From NCBI GenBank assembly GCA_946408345.1, contig CAMJRR010000006.1, forward strand, positions 1 to 64,000: a stretch of 64,000 nt of DNA, read 5' to 3'. The notes beneath the pieces are model-generated. The model ran no database searches. It was not told where the DNA came from and saw only the letters and a list, made by a program, of their open reading frames with translations. Source of the DNA: an uncultured Bacteroidales bacterium. Lineage in GTDB: Bacteria > Bacteroidota > Bacteroidia > Bacteroidales > F082. Position 1 is the first letter of the stretch, and every line of letters starts with the position of its first letter. This document shows, in pieces, positions 38,205 to 47,981 of the stretch. The position numbers and the translations under genes are program-made.

Positions 38205-38525
38205 ATGGCAGTAATTCAAATGACTGACGACCGTTTTGAAGAAGTCGTCCTGAAATCGGAACTCCCTGTGATGGTGGACTTTGGTGCTACCTGGTGTGGC
38301 CCTTGCAAGAAAGTGGAACCCATCATCGAAGAACTCTCGGAAGAATATGCAGGCAAAGTGGTTGCCGTGAAATGCGATGTTGAGGAATGCCCTGGCACAG
38401 CCGCCAAGTTCGGCATTATGAACATTCCCACCGTCCTTTTCTTCAAAGGTGGTCAGCCTGTCGACAAGAACGTGGGTGCCGCTCCCAAGAAAGTGTTCGT
38501 GGAGAAACTGGAGAAGCTGTTCTGA
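38205..38525 (+). CDS. trxA: Thioredoxin
   Basis: A cytoplasmic thioredoxin of 106 residues, with no signal peptide. It has MVDFGATWCGPCKKVEP with the WCGPC redox centre, the conserved Asp/Lys positions of the core, and the cis-proline segment NIPTVLFF. It reduces protein disulfides with electrons from thioredoxin reductase. It has its own strong promoter and a hairpin after its stop. Confidence 0.95.
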   Translation: MAVIQMTDDRFEEVVLKSELPVMVDFGATWCGPCKKVEPIIEELSEEYAGKVVAVKCDVEECPGTAAKFGIMNIPTVLFFKGGQPVDKNVGAAPKKVFVEKLEKLF

Positions 38526-38542
38526 CCATGACCAGTGACTAT

Positions 38543-38583
38543 GACTATGACCGCTTTTACTCTAAGTTGAAGCGGTCATAGTC
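38543..38583. terminator. Long hairpin after trxA
   Basis: 14-bp stem GACTATGACCGCTT/AAGCGGTCATAGTC with a 13-nt loop and repeated TCATTGTCA after it. It lacks a clear U-tract, so it may be a repeat element acting as a transcript end rather than a standard terminator. Confidence 0.5.
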
Positions 38584-38632
38584 ATTGTCATAAGTCATTG
38601 TCAATAAATAAACAATCATCAGTTCAATCACC

Positions 38633-39568
38633 TTGGACTTTTCAATCGATAGGAACAGGCTGACGCAATTCGGCAGCTTGGAGTTCTTGGCACGTCAAAT
38701 CGTGGAGGGATTCATCACGGGTTTACACAAAAGTCCCTTTCATGGTTTTTCTGTTGAGTTCGCCGAGCATCGCTTGTATAACACAGGCGAGCCCATCCGC
38801 CATATCGACTGGAAACTCTATGGCCGCACGGAGAAACTTTTCGTGAAACGCTACGAGGAGGAGACCAACCTGCGCTGCCAACTGGTCATCGACCAAAGCT
38901 CGAGCATGTGCTTCCCCGTGAGGCAAAAGATCGACTTCGAGCATCCCAACAAACTCTTTTTCTCCATTTATGCAGCCGCTTCGCTTATGGAACTGATGCG
39001 CCGCCAACGCGATGCCGTGGGTCTCGACTTGTTTGATGAGACGATTGCGTTTCATGAACCTGCCAAGTCGTCCAATGTGCATAACAAGTTGATCTATACT
39101 GAACTGGAGAAACTGATTGACACTTACGACAAAAACAATCGCAAGACGACATCCACCCCGCAGTGCCTGCATCAAATCGCTGAGATGACGCATCGCCGTA
39201 GCCTTGTGGTGATTTTTACCGATATGTTGGATGGCCTCGACGACTACAAGCCGATGTTTGAGGCTTTGGAACACCTTAAATATAATAAGCATGAGGTCAT
39301 TCTGTTCCATGTCTTCGACAGCAACTTGGAGCAGAACCTCGACTTCGAGAACCGCCCGTACCGTTTCGTCGATTTGGAGTCGGGCGACGTGCTGAAACTC
39401 AATCCTGTAGAGGTTCAGGAGGCATACAAGAAAATTATGACTGAGCGCAAGGAAGCCCTGCTGCGCCACTGCTACCAGTACCAAATCGATTATGTTGAGG
39501 CCGATATTAATAAGGACTACAACCAAGTGCTGACAAGTTACTTGATTAAGAGGACGAAGTTACATTAA
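38633..39568 (+). CDS. DUF58 domain protein (vWA-like fold)
   Basis: The 311-residue protein carries the DUF58 pattern: SPFHGFSVEFAEHRLYNTGEP then RHIDWKLYGRTEKLFVKRYEEE. A vWA-like segment with MIDAS-type DQSSSM near residue 87 follows, then VVIFTDMLDG. DUF58 proteins usually partner with MoxR ATPases, but no moxR gene is adjacent here. The start appears to be TTG 38633, since no in-frame ATG precedes the conserved region. No membrane helix is visible, so it is probably cytoplasmic. Function is unknown, perhaps a chaperone-type assembly partner. Confidence 0.8.
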   Translation: MDFSIDRNRLTQFGSLEFLARQIVEGFITGLHKSPFHGFSVEFAEHRLYNTGEPIRHIDWKLYGRTEKLFVKRYEEETNLRCQLVIDQSSSMCFPVRQKIDFEHPNKLFFSIYAAASLMELMRRQRDAVGLDLFDETIAFHEPAKSSNVHNKLIYTELEKLIDTYDKNNRKTTSTPQCLHQIAEMTHRRSLVVIFTDMLDGLDDYKPMFEALEHLKYNKHEVILFHVFDSNLEQNLDFENRPYRFVDLESGDVLKLNPVEVQEAYKKIMTERKEALLRHCYQYQIDYVEADINKDYNQVLTSYLIKRTKLH

Positions 39569-39623
39569 AAAGATGATGAAGGCATAGATTCCAAGGGAAT
39601 GACATACCTTCTTTATCTTTTTG
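39568..39623 (+). terminator. Hairpin after the DUF58 gene
   Basis: Imperfect stem AAAGATGATGAAGG...CCTTCTTTATCTTT followed by TT, just past the stop codon. Confidence 0.5.
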
Positions 39624-39637
39624 GCAACATACTACAA

Positions 39638-39671
39638 TAAAAAAGTCCGAGAGCCAAGCCCCCGGACTTTT
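39638..39671 (-). terminator. Terminator of the giant T9SS gene
   Basis: Stem AAAAGTCCG/CGGACTTTT with a 13-nt loop, followed on the minus strand by TTATTG and preceded by A-rich sequence, 39 bp after the stop codon. Confidence 0.7.
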
Positions 39672-39709
39672 CGTTTCCCCGAAGGGAAGAATTACTTACC
39701 TAACTATTA

Positions 39710-42700
39710 TTACTTTACAATTACTTTCACAGAGACATTGCTCTGGTTGTTTCGCACATTGATGACATAGACACCGCTGGCGAGGCTGTGGCTAATGCGC
39801 TCGGTGCTGCCTGCGTTAATCTGTTTCATCATCATAGGCTGACCTAGGATGTTGTACACGGTCATGCTATAGTGGGCGTTGTCACCGTTTTCGATGACGA
39901 ACTCATGGTTAGCGCTCCAAATCTTCACGTTAGCGGCCAAGTCTTCTTCAACGCCATCATAGGTGAGGTCGATGAAGATAGGTTCGTCGAGGCCGTTGGT
40001 CGGGTTGACGGTGTTGGCATTGAGAGACCATTGTCCTTCTGAGGTGTAATATCCGCTAACGACATTGTTATCCATGTCGAAGACCATAATGAAGTTGATT
40101 CCTTCGTTGTTGACGTTGGGTATGATGCCGCCAAACCAGCCATCCTTGCCCGCCACTTTCTCCTTGTAGAAGTCGGCGTACTGGTTGATGCTACCGTAGT
40201 CCACGCCAATGGTCTCGATGCTCGTCGAGTAAACTGGACGAAGTTCATCCTCCGCAGCGAACATTTGGGCGAAACTCATAGGAGCCTCGTCGCTCTTGAC
40301 ATAGAAGGCCGTGCCTTGATTTTCATCATATTCGGTGCCGAAGTTAAGCACAGTGGTGTAATCTTCAGAGGTGAAGATGTAAGCAGGGGTCGTTCCGTCG
40401 TCACCATCGTTGAGGCGTACACGAAGATAGACATGGTTGCCGGGAGTGAATCGGGCGTTGGCCGTAGGTTCGTTCATGAGCCATACTACGGCCTGACCTT
40501 CTTCATCGGTGATGAACTCGCCATAGCCGCCTTCGGTGGCAAGGCTTGGGCTGGTGCTGCGATAGAAGCCTTCAGGATTGGCATAAATCACATTGCCGGC
40601 GCCAGCAGTTTCGGGACCATCGTTGTCGTCAACGAATTGGTTGGTGTAGTGATAGGTGGTGTTTGGTTCAAGGTTGGCAAATTGTACAGGGGCAGCCATC
40701 GGCACTCGGTTGTTGTTTGAGCCGTTGTTGCCTTGGATATAGAGCGGCATCAAGGCTGTCATCACCGGTTCGTATTCGTAATGGACGATGCCAGACACAT
40801 TGACGGCTACATATACATAGTCGTCTTCGTAAGCGTATGTATTGAGGATGTAAACTCCATCGTATGTATAAGGTGCAAGGCCTTCCATCATGCGGACATA
40901 GATGGTCGTAGGCAGGTCGGTACACGGGAAAGTGAGAACTCCGCCAAATGTTTCATTATCCATAGAAATCTCGTAAAATGAGCAAGAAACAATAGTGATT
41001 TCGCCGTCATCTTCGAGGTTGACACCTGATAAGACGTAACTCTGTGATTCTGACGGGCCATGACCCACCACATAACTGAAGTCACCAAGGTAATTAGGTG
41101 TGGCAATGAGAGTTGGGGTGGGCGAAGTGCTTCCAGAGGCAAGTTTGATGTCGTCAACCTCCCAACCAGCTGCGTCTTCGTCACTGGTGTATTTGAAGCC
41201 GATGTAGCAGTTCGAGCCGCTGAATTCGTCGAGGCTGATGTCGCCCGATGCGACCCAGTTCCAACCACCTTCAGAGAGTTCGCAAGGCAATGAAATCCAA
41301 GTGGCATCATCAGGATTTTCGCCGTCGTAATCATTGGAGAAGAACACTTCGAGGTCGGGACCGTTATAGTTCTTGGCGGTATTAAAGGTCAGCACCACAT
41401 CATCGTAACTGTCCAAGTCGAATGCGGGCGAGATGAGCCAGTCAATGGTTTGAGGATGGTTGTAGCCGTTGGCGTAAGCATAATGGTTGCCGCCGTATGA
41501 AGCGACGCGCCAGAGTGAGTCGCCCATTGTGCAGCGTTCAGTCCAGCCCTGCCAAGGCTCCCAGTCGTTTTCCCATTCTTGCCAGAAAATGATGACAATG
41601 TCGTCTTGGATGATGTATTCTTCGTTGACGACGGGGCTGTCGTTGCAGCCTTCCTTCGAGGCGTAGGCCCAGATAGTCAGGCTTTCGTCGACGGTGATGG
41701 CTTCCTCATATTCCTCCCAAGGGCCATTTTCTGAGTCGAGGCTGTAATAGATGGTGGCTTCAGCAGTGGAGCAGCTGAGGGTGACATCCTGGGTCTCGTA
41801 ATAGGTGCCGCCGGCAGGAGTAAAGGTCGGGGCAGCTACAGTCGGAATGGGCGGTTCGCCGCCTTCGCCTTGCATGAAGATGTCGAGGAAGAAGTTGTAG
41901 CTCTCACCCCCCATATTCTGCGTGTGGTAGGGACCGAAGTTGTGGTTGCCGTTCAAGGCAAAGGCCCTGGCGGGATAGTTGACATTGCTGATGACGAAGC
42001 CCGTATAGTTGGGCACCATAGCGCCTCCTTCAGAAGTGTTGATTTCGATGCTCCAAGCCGTGTTGTCGCCATTGGGGGAGAAATTGGTGCCTGTGGTGTA
42101 ACCAATCAGGTCACCAGCAGCATTGGTAAAGGTATAGCCGTCAGACGTGACATTTACCGTCCAATAAAAGTTGTTTTCTTCGTTTAGAATGGAGGCAGGA
42201 AGGATCTCGTTGCCTTCATTGGTTGTTGAGGTGAACAAAACGCCTTCGGGCTTGCCGGAGGCGGCATTGCTCATGGCGTAATAATCAGTGGCGTTTTCAT
42301 TGAATCGGGCGGCAAAGACGATGCGGTTGCCGGCAACGAGTTGGCTCATGTGGCTGATGCGGACATAATCTTCGCTTGGAACAGGTGGTTCAGTAACCGT
42401 ACCGCTCAATGAAACGGAAGTTTGATCTGATGAAGAAGAATAAATATTGACAATGCCGCTATATTGGCCGACTTCCGAACCGTTCATTCTCACATAAACT
42501 GGGGTGGGTGGGAGCGTTCCAGCGATGTCATCAATGTAGAGCTGCCATGTAAATTCCTCGTTGTCAAAAGAAATTTCAAATTCGTTTTCCATGGATTGAA
42601 TGATAACGCTACCTGTTGAGCCGCCACCCGGCGCAGGACCGATGTTGACTCCCGACAAAGTGAAATACTGTGATTCTGACGGACCTTCACCTACCACATG

Positions 42701-45700
42701 AGTGAATCCTGATAATGAGCTTGGTGTTGCAGTAAGATTCGAAACACTGGTGGCTCCCACAAGCATAATGTCGTCAACCTCCCAAGCGGCTGCCTCGTTT
42801 TCTGTTGAGGTGTATTTGAAAGCGATGTAGCAGTTTGTGCTATAGTCTGGATAAATACTGATATGGATGTCGCCTGACTCAACCCAAGTGTATGAACCTG
42901 GCGACATATTAAAGTCGAAGGTCCACCAGCTGGCTGTTGTCGGGTCAACGCCGTCGTAGTTGGTTGAGTATTTCAGCTCCAAATTTGGACCGGTGTAGTT
43001 CTTCGCATTTCTAAACGTCAGGATTACATTCTGATAATCGTTGATGTTGAAAGCAGGGGAGATGCACCACTGTTCGTTAACGCCACCGTTGTAACCGTTA
43101 GCGTAAGCGTAATGGTTGCCTTGGTACTGACCGACAGTCCAGGGCTTACTGCCCTCAACAGTAACGAAGGTCCAGCCGTTCATCTCGCCTTCCCAGTCTT
43201 GGTTGAAGATGGTGACCATACTCTCGCCACCACTTTGGATGGTGTAGGTTGCATCGGCAACGGGGCTGTCGTTGTAGCCTTCCTTTTTGGCATAGGCCCA
43301 AATCGTCATGGTTTCATCAACGGTGATAGCATCTGTGTATGTGGCCCAAGGACCGTTTTCAGAAACTGTGTTATAATAGATGGTGGCACCTTCTGTAGAG
43401 CATGTGATACTCACAGTTTGGGCTTCATAATAAGTGCCTTCAGCAGGGGTGAAGGTAGGTGTGGCAACAGTCGGAGTGGGTGGCTCAATGCCTTCAGCCT
43501 TCACGAAGAGGTCGAGGAAGAAATTGTAATTGGCACCACCCATATTCTGTGTATGATAGGGACCGAAATTGTGATTGCTGTTCAAAGCGAAGGCTCTGAC
43601 AGCATTGTTGACGTTGGCAATCACGTAACCAGTGTAGTTGGGAACCATGGAACTCTCTTCTGAGGTCTGAATGGTAATGTTCCATTCAGTGTTGTCGCCA
43701 CCTGTGGAGAAGTTGGTGCTACTAGTATAACCAATGAGTTCGCCAGCAGCGTTGGTGAAAGTGTAGCCGTTGGGTGTCACACCTACAATCCAATAATAGT
43801 TGCTTTCTTCATCAGTGATGGAGGCTGGCAGAATCTCATTGCCTTCGTTGGTAGTGGAGGAGAATGGCACGCCTGTAGGCTTGCCCGACGAGCTGTTGCT
43901 CATAGCATAATAGTCTGTGGTATTCTCGTCGAAACGAGAGGCAAAGACGACATAGGCTCCTTCAACAAGCTGGCTCAGGTCGCTGACGCGAATGTATTCA
44001 CCTTCAGTGGGGGTAGGAGGTGGAGTGGGGCCATCATTTGTTACTGTGCCCGAAACAGTTACATATAAGGTATTGCTATCTTCACTAACCACGGCAATTT
44101 GTTCGGTGTATGTGCCCACTTCAAGACCAGCTTTCAAGCGGACATAGATATTGATTCCAAGGATGGATCCAGTTCCAGGGATGTAAATTATAGCTGGGTC
44201 CTCGGGCTGGAACAACTCATTCGGCAGTATGGAAACCTCAAAGTTCTCCGATGGGATGACGGCGATGTCGTGTGTCAATTGGTTTCCTCCGATAGTGAAA
44301 AATTGTATTTCTGATGGACCGCCTGACTCATATTCGTATTCAAAACCGGAAAGGGTCATGGGAGAAACGGTCAGATTGGAATTTTGGACAATTTCTATGT
44401 CAGTGGCACTTGCCACGCGGAGTTGTGGAGTATTGTAACATCCAACGATACCCGTGATGGTGATTTGGTCGCCTTCTGCCAAGCCTTCCACGTTGGGAAT
44501 GCGATACACATTGAGGTCGTTGCCGTCTTGGCTGATGACGGTGGTTCCGCTCGGATTAATGGTGCCAATGACGACATTTTCAATCTTCACACGAGTGGAT
44601 TGGAGCAAGTTTGCACCATTGAAATCGGTATTAATGTTTTCAATGGTTCGGACGTCTAAAGGCAATTGATTGCCTGATGAGAGTATGGAAAACTCATTGG
44701 GGTTACTTCCGTTGATTTCAGAAAGCTCAACCAAACCTTTGAAAACGGTCTTGCTGCCATATGCACTTACGATGTCGCCGATGGCAAGGCTCTCGGGAAC
44801 GGTGTTCGAGTTCAGATAAAGGTCTATACCAGCGGTTTCATCTTGGATATACACATTTCTTCCATCGATGAAAATGACAGTGCCTTCCACTTGGGCAAAT
44901 TGGCCGTTTTCCAAAGCACGTGCTTCAGCAATGGTTAGGGTAACTGTTGGTTCGTCAACCGTTCCATTGAGGGCAACGCTTTGGCTCAGGTCACCGGAAA
45001 CAACAGTCAGATTGCCCGAATAGGTACCGACATTCAGTCCAGCTTTCAGTCTGACATAGACAGTGGTATTCGAAAGGATGCCGTCAACGGGGGAAAGTTC
45101 GTCGTTGTCAAAATAGCCGTATTCGGGGTTAAGACTGAGTTCATAATGTTCTGGTGCGGTTAAAGTTATGTCGGAGGTTAGGTTAGAACCAGAGATGGTG
45201 AAGCTTTTGGCTTCTGAAGGTCCTGAACCATAGATATAACTGAAATCATTGAGCTCACTTACTGAAAGAGTCAACACAGGGTCGGGTATGACAGGTGTTT
45301 CACTCACGACAATATCGGAAGCCAAGGCGACTCTCAGTTGAGGTACATTGAAATAGCCGATGACGCTGACGACATCCACCACATCGCCTTCTTCGATGTC
45401 TGTCAAGGAGGGTACCTTGTAGATGTTGATGGAGGCACCATCTTGTGTCAAAGGTGTGTTGCCGCTCGTATTGATGGCCCCGATGGTGGCACTTTCCACT
45501 TTGACACGGGTGCATTGCAAGGCATCGGCACCGCCTTCAAGGATTTCAGCGATGGTCTTCACGACCAAAGGAAGTGTGTTGTCTGACGAAAGGATGCTGA
45601 ATTGATCGTCATCGTTTCCATTGATACCACTTAGTTCGGCGAGACCATTGTATGTTGCCCTTTTGCCGTAAGCTTGAACCAAATCGCCCAAGGCCAGTTC

Positions 45701-46573
45701 AGAGGGCACGGTGTTGTTGTTCAGGTAGAGGTCGATACCGGCGGTCTCATCTTGGATATATACATTGCGACCATCAATGAAAGTCACCACACCTTGGACT
45801 AAAGCATATTCATTATTGTCGAGTGCACGTGCTTCGGCGATGGTTATGACATTCGAAGAGGTGGAAATGATATAAGTTGCTGAGGCGATATTGCTGTTAA
45901 GGTAGCCTTCCTTTACGGCGAGGGCTTTCACCGTGGTGGTTTCGGTGATATTGATGGTTTCAACGTATTCAGTACTGCTTTCTGTTGGATTGGTGCCATC
46001 AAGAGTGTAAAATATGGTGGCACCTTCTGTGGCGCAATTGATGCTGACCGATTGGGCTTCAAAATAGGTGCCAGCTTCGGGACTGAAGGTCGGCAGTGAT
46101 ACGGTTTCTTGAGGAATCCCGCTGGTGCAGTACATAATTTGTAACGCATTGATTCTGCGGTGTCCTGAAGTGCCACCAATAGTGAAGTTCACCGTGGCGT
46201 TTTCACCAATCCAGGTCGGTGAGTCAAAAGCACCCACATCTGTAGTGATTTCATTGCTACCATCTCCAGAACCGAAAGTCAGATTGATGGTTGAAATGTG
46301 TCCTGTCGAAGTCGTGACGGTAAAGTAATTTCCTGCATAGCATCTGACAGCAGTTCCCATATTGTAATACTTAGGCGGATTGCTGCTCGTGCCTTTGTGG
46401 AATGTCAACGTAACGTCTTGGTTGACGGCAATGTCAGTATCGTCAAGACTTTGCGCGTTTTCGAAATTTTGCTCCGAAAGGTCGATGGAGGCAATGTAAC
46501 ATTGTTGGCTCCATAGGCTCATTCTCATCAACAGCAACAATGCTGTCAACATAAAAGTAAGTTTCCTTTTCAT
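39710..46573 (-). CDS. Giant modular T9SS-exported surface protein
   Basis: The 2287-residue protein has a signal peptide (ending SLWSQ). Modules in approximate order: chitobiase-C-like repeat (160-235); two OB-fold/YhcR-like units (240-430 and 545-735; NVYIQDETAGIDLYLN in both); four beta-sandwich units with GPSE-x-x-x-F/Y signatures (near 440, 740, 1280, 1820); a pair of large duplicated blocks, each with a YVRI/YIRV-type domain (858 and 1401), a chitobiase-C-like repeat (1041 and 1582) and a choice-of-anchor-J-like domain (1121 and 1661); and a type IX secretion signal at about 2230-2287 (YNILGQPMMMKQ). No catalytic site is evident, so it is probably an adhesin or carbohydrate-binding surface protein. 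Confidence 0.82.
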   Translation of the reverse strand: MKRKLTFMLTALLLLMRMSLWSQQCYIASIDLSEQNFENAQSLDDTDIAVNQDVTLTFHKGTSSNPPKYYNMGTAVRCYAGNYFTVTTSTGHISTINLTFGSGDGSNEITTDVGAFDSPTWIGENATVNFTIGGTSGHRRINALQIMYCTSGIPQETVSLPTFSPEAGTYFEAQSVSINCATEGATIFYTLDGTNPTESSTEYVETINITETTTVKALAVKEGYLNSNIASATYIISTSSNVITIAEARALDNNEYALVQGVVTFIDGRNVYIQDETAGIDLYLNNNTVPSELALGDLVQAYGKRATYNGLAELSGINGNDDDQFSILSSDNTLPLVVKTIAEILEGGADALQCTRVKVESATIGAINTSGNTPLTQDGASINIYKVPSLTDIEEGDVVDVVSVIGYFNVPQLRVALASDIVVSETPVIPDPVLTLSVSELNDFSYIYGSGPSEAKSFTISGSNLTSDITLTAPEHYELSLNPEYGYFDNDELSPVDGILSNTTVYVRLKAGLNVGTYSGNLTVVSGDLSQSVALNGTVDEPTVTLTIAEARALENGQFAQVEGTVIFIDGRNVYIQDETAGIDLYLNSNTVPESLAIGDIVSAYGSKTVFKGLVELSEINGSNPNEFSILSSGNQLPLDVRTIENINTDFNGANLLQSTRVKIENVVIGTINPSGTTVISQDGNDLNVYRIPNVEGLAEGDQITITGIVGCYNTPQLRVASATDIEIVQNSNLTVSPMTLSGFEYEYESGGPSEIQFFTIGGNQLTHDIAVIPSENFEVSILPNELFQPEDPAIIYIPGTGSILGINIYVRLKAGLEVGTYTEQIAVVSEDSNTLYVTVSGTVTNDGPTPPPTPTEGEYIRVSDLSQLVEGAYVVFASRFDENTTDYYAMSNSSSGKPTGVPFSSTTNEGNEILPASITDEESNYYWIVGVTPNGYTFTNAAGELIGYTSSTNFSTGGDNTEWNITIQTSEESSMVPNYTGYVIANVNNAVRAFALNSNHNFGPYHTQNMGGANYNFFLDLFVKAEGIEPPTPTVATPTFTPAEGTYYEAQTVSITCSTEGATIYYNTVSENGPWATYTDAITVDETMTIWAYAKKEGYNDSPVADATYTIQSGGESMVTIFNQDWEGEMNGWTFVTVEGSKPWTVGQYQGNHYAYANGYNGGVNEQWCISPAFNINDYQNVILTFRNAKNYTGPNLELKYSTNYDGVDPTTASWWTFDFNMSPGSYTWVESGDIHISIYPDYSTNCYIAFKYTSTENEAAAWEVDDIMLVGATSVSNLTATPSSLSGFTHVVGEGPSESQYFTLSGVNIGPAPGGGSTGSVIIQSMENEFEISFDNEEFTWQLYIDDIAGTLPPTPVYVRMNGSEVGQYSGIVNIYSSSSDQTSVSLSGTVTEPPVPSEDYVRISHMSQLVAGNRIVFAARFNENATDYYAMSNAASGKPEGVLFTSTTNEGNEILPASILNEENNFYWTVNVTSDGYTFTNAAGDLIGYTTGTNFSPNGDNTAWSIEINTSEGGAMVPNYTGFVISNVNYPARAFALNGNHNFGPYHTQNMGGESYNFFLDIFMQGEGGEPPIPTVAAPTFTPAGGTYYETQDVTLSCSTAEATIYYSLDSENGPWEEYEEAITVDESLTIWAYASKEGCNDSPVVNEEYIIQDDIVIIFWQEWENDWEPWQGWTERCTMGDSLWRVASYGGNHYAYANGYNHPQTIDWLISPAFDLDSYDDVVLTFNTAKNYNGPDLEVFFSNDYDGENPDDATWISLPCELSEGGWNWVASGDISLDEFSGSNCYIGFKYTSDEDAAGWEVDDIKLASGSTSPTPTLIATPNYLGDFSYVVGHGPSESQSYVLSGVNLEDDGEITIVSCSFYEISMDNETFGGVLTFPCTDLPTTIYVRMMEGLAPYTYDGVYILNTYAYEDDYVYVAVNVSGIVHYEYEPVMTALMPLYIQGNNGSNNNRVPMAAPVQFANLEPNTTYHYTNQFVDDNDGPETAGAGNVIYANPEGFYRSTSPSLATEGGYGEFITDEEGQAVVWLMNEPTANARFTPGNHVYLRVRLNDGDDGTTPAYIFTSEDYTTVLNFGTEYDENQGTAFYVKSDEAPMSFAQMFAAEDELRPVYSTSIETIGVDYGSINQYADFYKEKVAGKDGWFGGIIPNVNNEGINFIMVFDMDNNVVSGYYTSEGQWSLNANTVNPTNGLDEPIFIDLTYDGVEEDLAANVKIWSANHEFVIENGDNAHYSMTVYNILGQPMMMKQINAGSTERISHSLASGVYVINVRNNQSNVSVKVIVK

Positions 46574-46642
46574 TTGGTTGGATTTTAATTATTTGATATT
46601 TAATGATTTAGTTTCTAATTGAAGCTAGTTGTTCCCAACTTT

Positions 46643-46650
46643 CAAAAGTA
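46643..46650 (-). promoter_or_regulatory. -7 box of the giant T9SS gene (TACTTTTG)
   Basis: Minus-strand TAnnTTTG element about 69 nt before ATG 46573. The remaining spacer (46651-46762) is AT-rich with TTTATCAAC-type repeats and no gene. Confidence 0.5.
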
Positions 46651-46762
46651 GAAATTGTAGGTGAAAATATGAAGTAGGTTCTCGAATAGTTATCAACATT
46701 TTATCAACAACCAATCAACAGGTTTATCAACATAGACTGTTGAATAATACGTGAAAAGAGAA

Positions 46763-46792
46763 CAAAAAAAGAGACGCTCGAAAGCGTCTCTT
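46763..46792 (-). terminator. Terminator of the beta-barrel gene
   Basis: Perfect 9-bp stem AGAGACGCT/AGCGTCTCT with CGAA tetraloop and TTTTTTT on the minus strand, 28 bp past the stop. Confidence 0.85.
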
Positions 46793-46820
46793 CTATAATG
46801 AAAAGGTGATTTGATTCTGA

Positions 46821-47426
46821 TTAGAGGCTGAAGCCAAGGCCGACAAAGAAGCCATTGGTCTTTAGGGTGATATTTTCGTTAGAGTAGAGGTTAAGCAAGC
46901 CAAGACGATAGCCGGCAAACAGGTTGAATTGGCTGAACTTCAAGTCAGCACCAAACACGGCATAGAGGTTGAAACGGTTCAAGTTGCCTTTGTCGTCATA
47001 CCAATTGCTAGTGTTCTCACCAAAAATGGGGTCGGTGCCCTTGGTCTGGCCAACAAGAGCCAAACTTGCCATCGGGCCAACAAAAGGAGTGATGGATAAG
47101 TCGCGGTTGATGTTGATGCCATAATTGAACAGAATTGGGACATCAACAAGAAGTTGGGTCTCTTTTACTGATCCTTCTAGGATCCATAGAGAGCTTTGAC
47201 CGCTTCTCGTGTTCATACGGAATTGGGCACCAGCGGCAACGCCAATGCCTTTTGTGAGGCCAAAGTTCTTGGTGAATCCGGCAAAGAAGCCTTGATAGTT
47301 GCTGCTAGAATTCCCCGAAACGAAGGATTCAGGAGCGTAACCTGCATAGATTGTTGATTGTGCCTGCACGTTTCCGGCAACGAACATTGCGGCTATAAGA
47401 GCCACAATAGCAAATGCTTTCTTCAT
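46821..47426 (-). CDS. Outer-membrane beta-barrel protein
   Basis: The 201-residue protein from ATG 47426 has a signal peptide (MKKAFAIVALIAAMFVAGNVQAQ). An eight-strand-type barrel follows: YQGFFAGFTKNFGL, GIGVAAGAQFRM, VPILFNYGINI, SITPFVGPMASLAL, FNLFAGYRLGLLNL, and a final FFVGLGFSL ending on an aliphatic residue after Ser. It resembles PorT/OmpW-like or OmpA-like small barrels. No periplasmic domain is present. Function unknown. Promoter TAATTTTG at 47463-47470 is divergent from the lipoprotein operon. Confidence 0.8.
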   Translation of the reverse strand: MKKAFAIVALIAAMFVAGNVQAQSTIYAGYAPESFVSGNSSSNYQGFFAGFTKNFGLTKGIGVAAGAQFRMNTRSGQSSLWILEGSVKETQLLVDVPILFNYGININRDLSITPFVGPMASLALVGQTKGTDPIFGENTSNWYDDKGNLNRFNLYAVFGADLKFSQFNLFAGYRLGLLNLYSNENITLKTNGFFVGLGFSL

Positions 47427-47462
47427 AATAATAGGTTTTAGTTTAGTGTTTAAAATTTGCGG

Positions 47463-47470
47463 CAAAATTA
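47463..47470 (-). promoter_or_regulatory. -7 box of the beta-barrel gene (TAATTTTG)
   Basis: Minus-strand TAnnTTTG element 36 nt before ATG 47426; it makes the longer start at 47465 impossible. Confidence 0.6.
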
Positions 47471-47490
47471 TGACATTTATCGAAAATTGT

Positions 47491-47498
47491 TACCTTTG
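47491..47498 (+). promoter_or_regulatory. -7 box of the rSAM/lipoprotein operon (TACCTTTG)
   Basis: TAnnTTTG element 22 nt before ATG 47521, divergent from the beta-barrel promoter about 20 bp away. Confidence 0.65.
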
Positions 47499-47520
47499 CA
47501 GCGTAATAATATTTTTTGCT

Positions 47521-47976
47521 ATGAAAAAAGTAGTTCGAACAGTTTGGATTGGTGTCTTATCGGGCGTGGCTTTTTTGGCCGCATGTTGCTCAACAAAAGG
47601 GTTGTCGAAGGCAGAGAAGGAAAAGCTTACCCGTGAGCGCGACTCCATTCAAGACATTCTGACCCGTCGTGAAGGTGCAGCTGTTTATGGTTCGCCAGAA
47701 ATGATTGCCAGATATGGTGCCGAGACCTATCGCCTTCAAAACCAACTCGATTCCATCAATGTAAAATTGGGCGAGGAGGTGGATTTAGAGAAGAGCGCAC
47801 GTCGACTGGCCTTGCAGGAGCGTATTGTGGAACTTCAAGCAGCTTTGCAACGACGCGAAGGAGCCAGCGTTTACGGCTCGCCTGAAATAATCGAAGGATA
47901 TAGGCGGGAAACTCAACGTATGAGGGAAGAAATCAAGACTATCCGAAAGGAACTGAAGGAGTTGAATCAGGAATAA
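47521..47976 (+). CDS. Lipoprotein with two YGSPE repeats (rSAM/lipoprotein system, paralogue 1)
   Basis: The 151-residue protein has a lipoprotein signal (SGVAFLAACCS). The rest is charged and predicted coiled-coil. It contains two repeats of REGAxVYGSPExI: REGAAVYGSPEMIARYG and REGASVYGSPEIIEGYR, separated by about 65 residues. It lies 5 bp before a paralogue (same N-terminus MKKVVR) and upstream of a radical SAM/SPASM gene, as in the Bacteroidota rSAM/lipoprotein systems. The conserved YGSP motifs are the likely targets of the radical SAM enzyme; that is inference. It is probably anchored to the outer or inner membrane and faces the periplasm. Confidence 0.72.
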   Translation: MKKVVRTVWIGVLSGVAFLAACCSTKGLSKAEKEKLTRERDSIQDILTRREGAAVYGSPEMIARYGAETYRLQNQLDSINVKLGEEVDLEKSARRLALQERIVELQAALQRREGASVYGSPEIIEGYRRETQRMREEIKTIRKELKELNQE

Positions 47977-47981
47977 CCATC

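Noticed and set aside
38133-38205. Possible riboswitch or small RNA in the trxA leader
   Set aside because: The leader is only about 45 nt, with no stable fold visible; it is explained by the promoter alone.
38633-39568. DUF58 protein as part of a MoxR/vWA (Bat-type) aerotolerance operon
   Set aside because: No moxR, batA or batB gene lies next to it; it is flanked by trxA and a hairpin.
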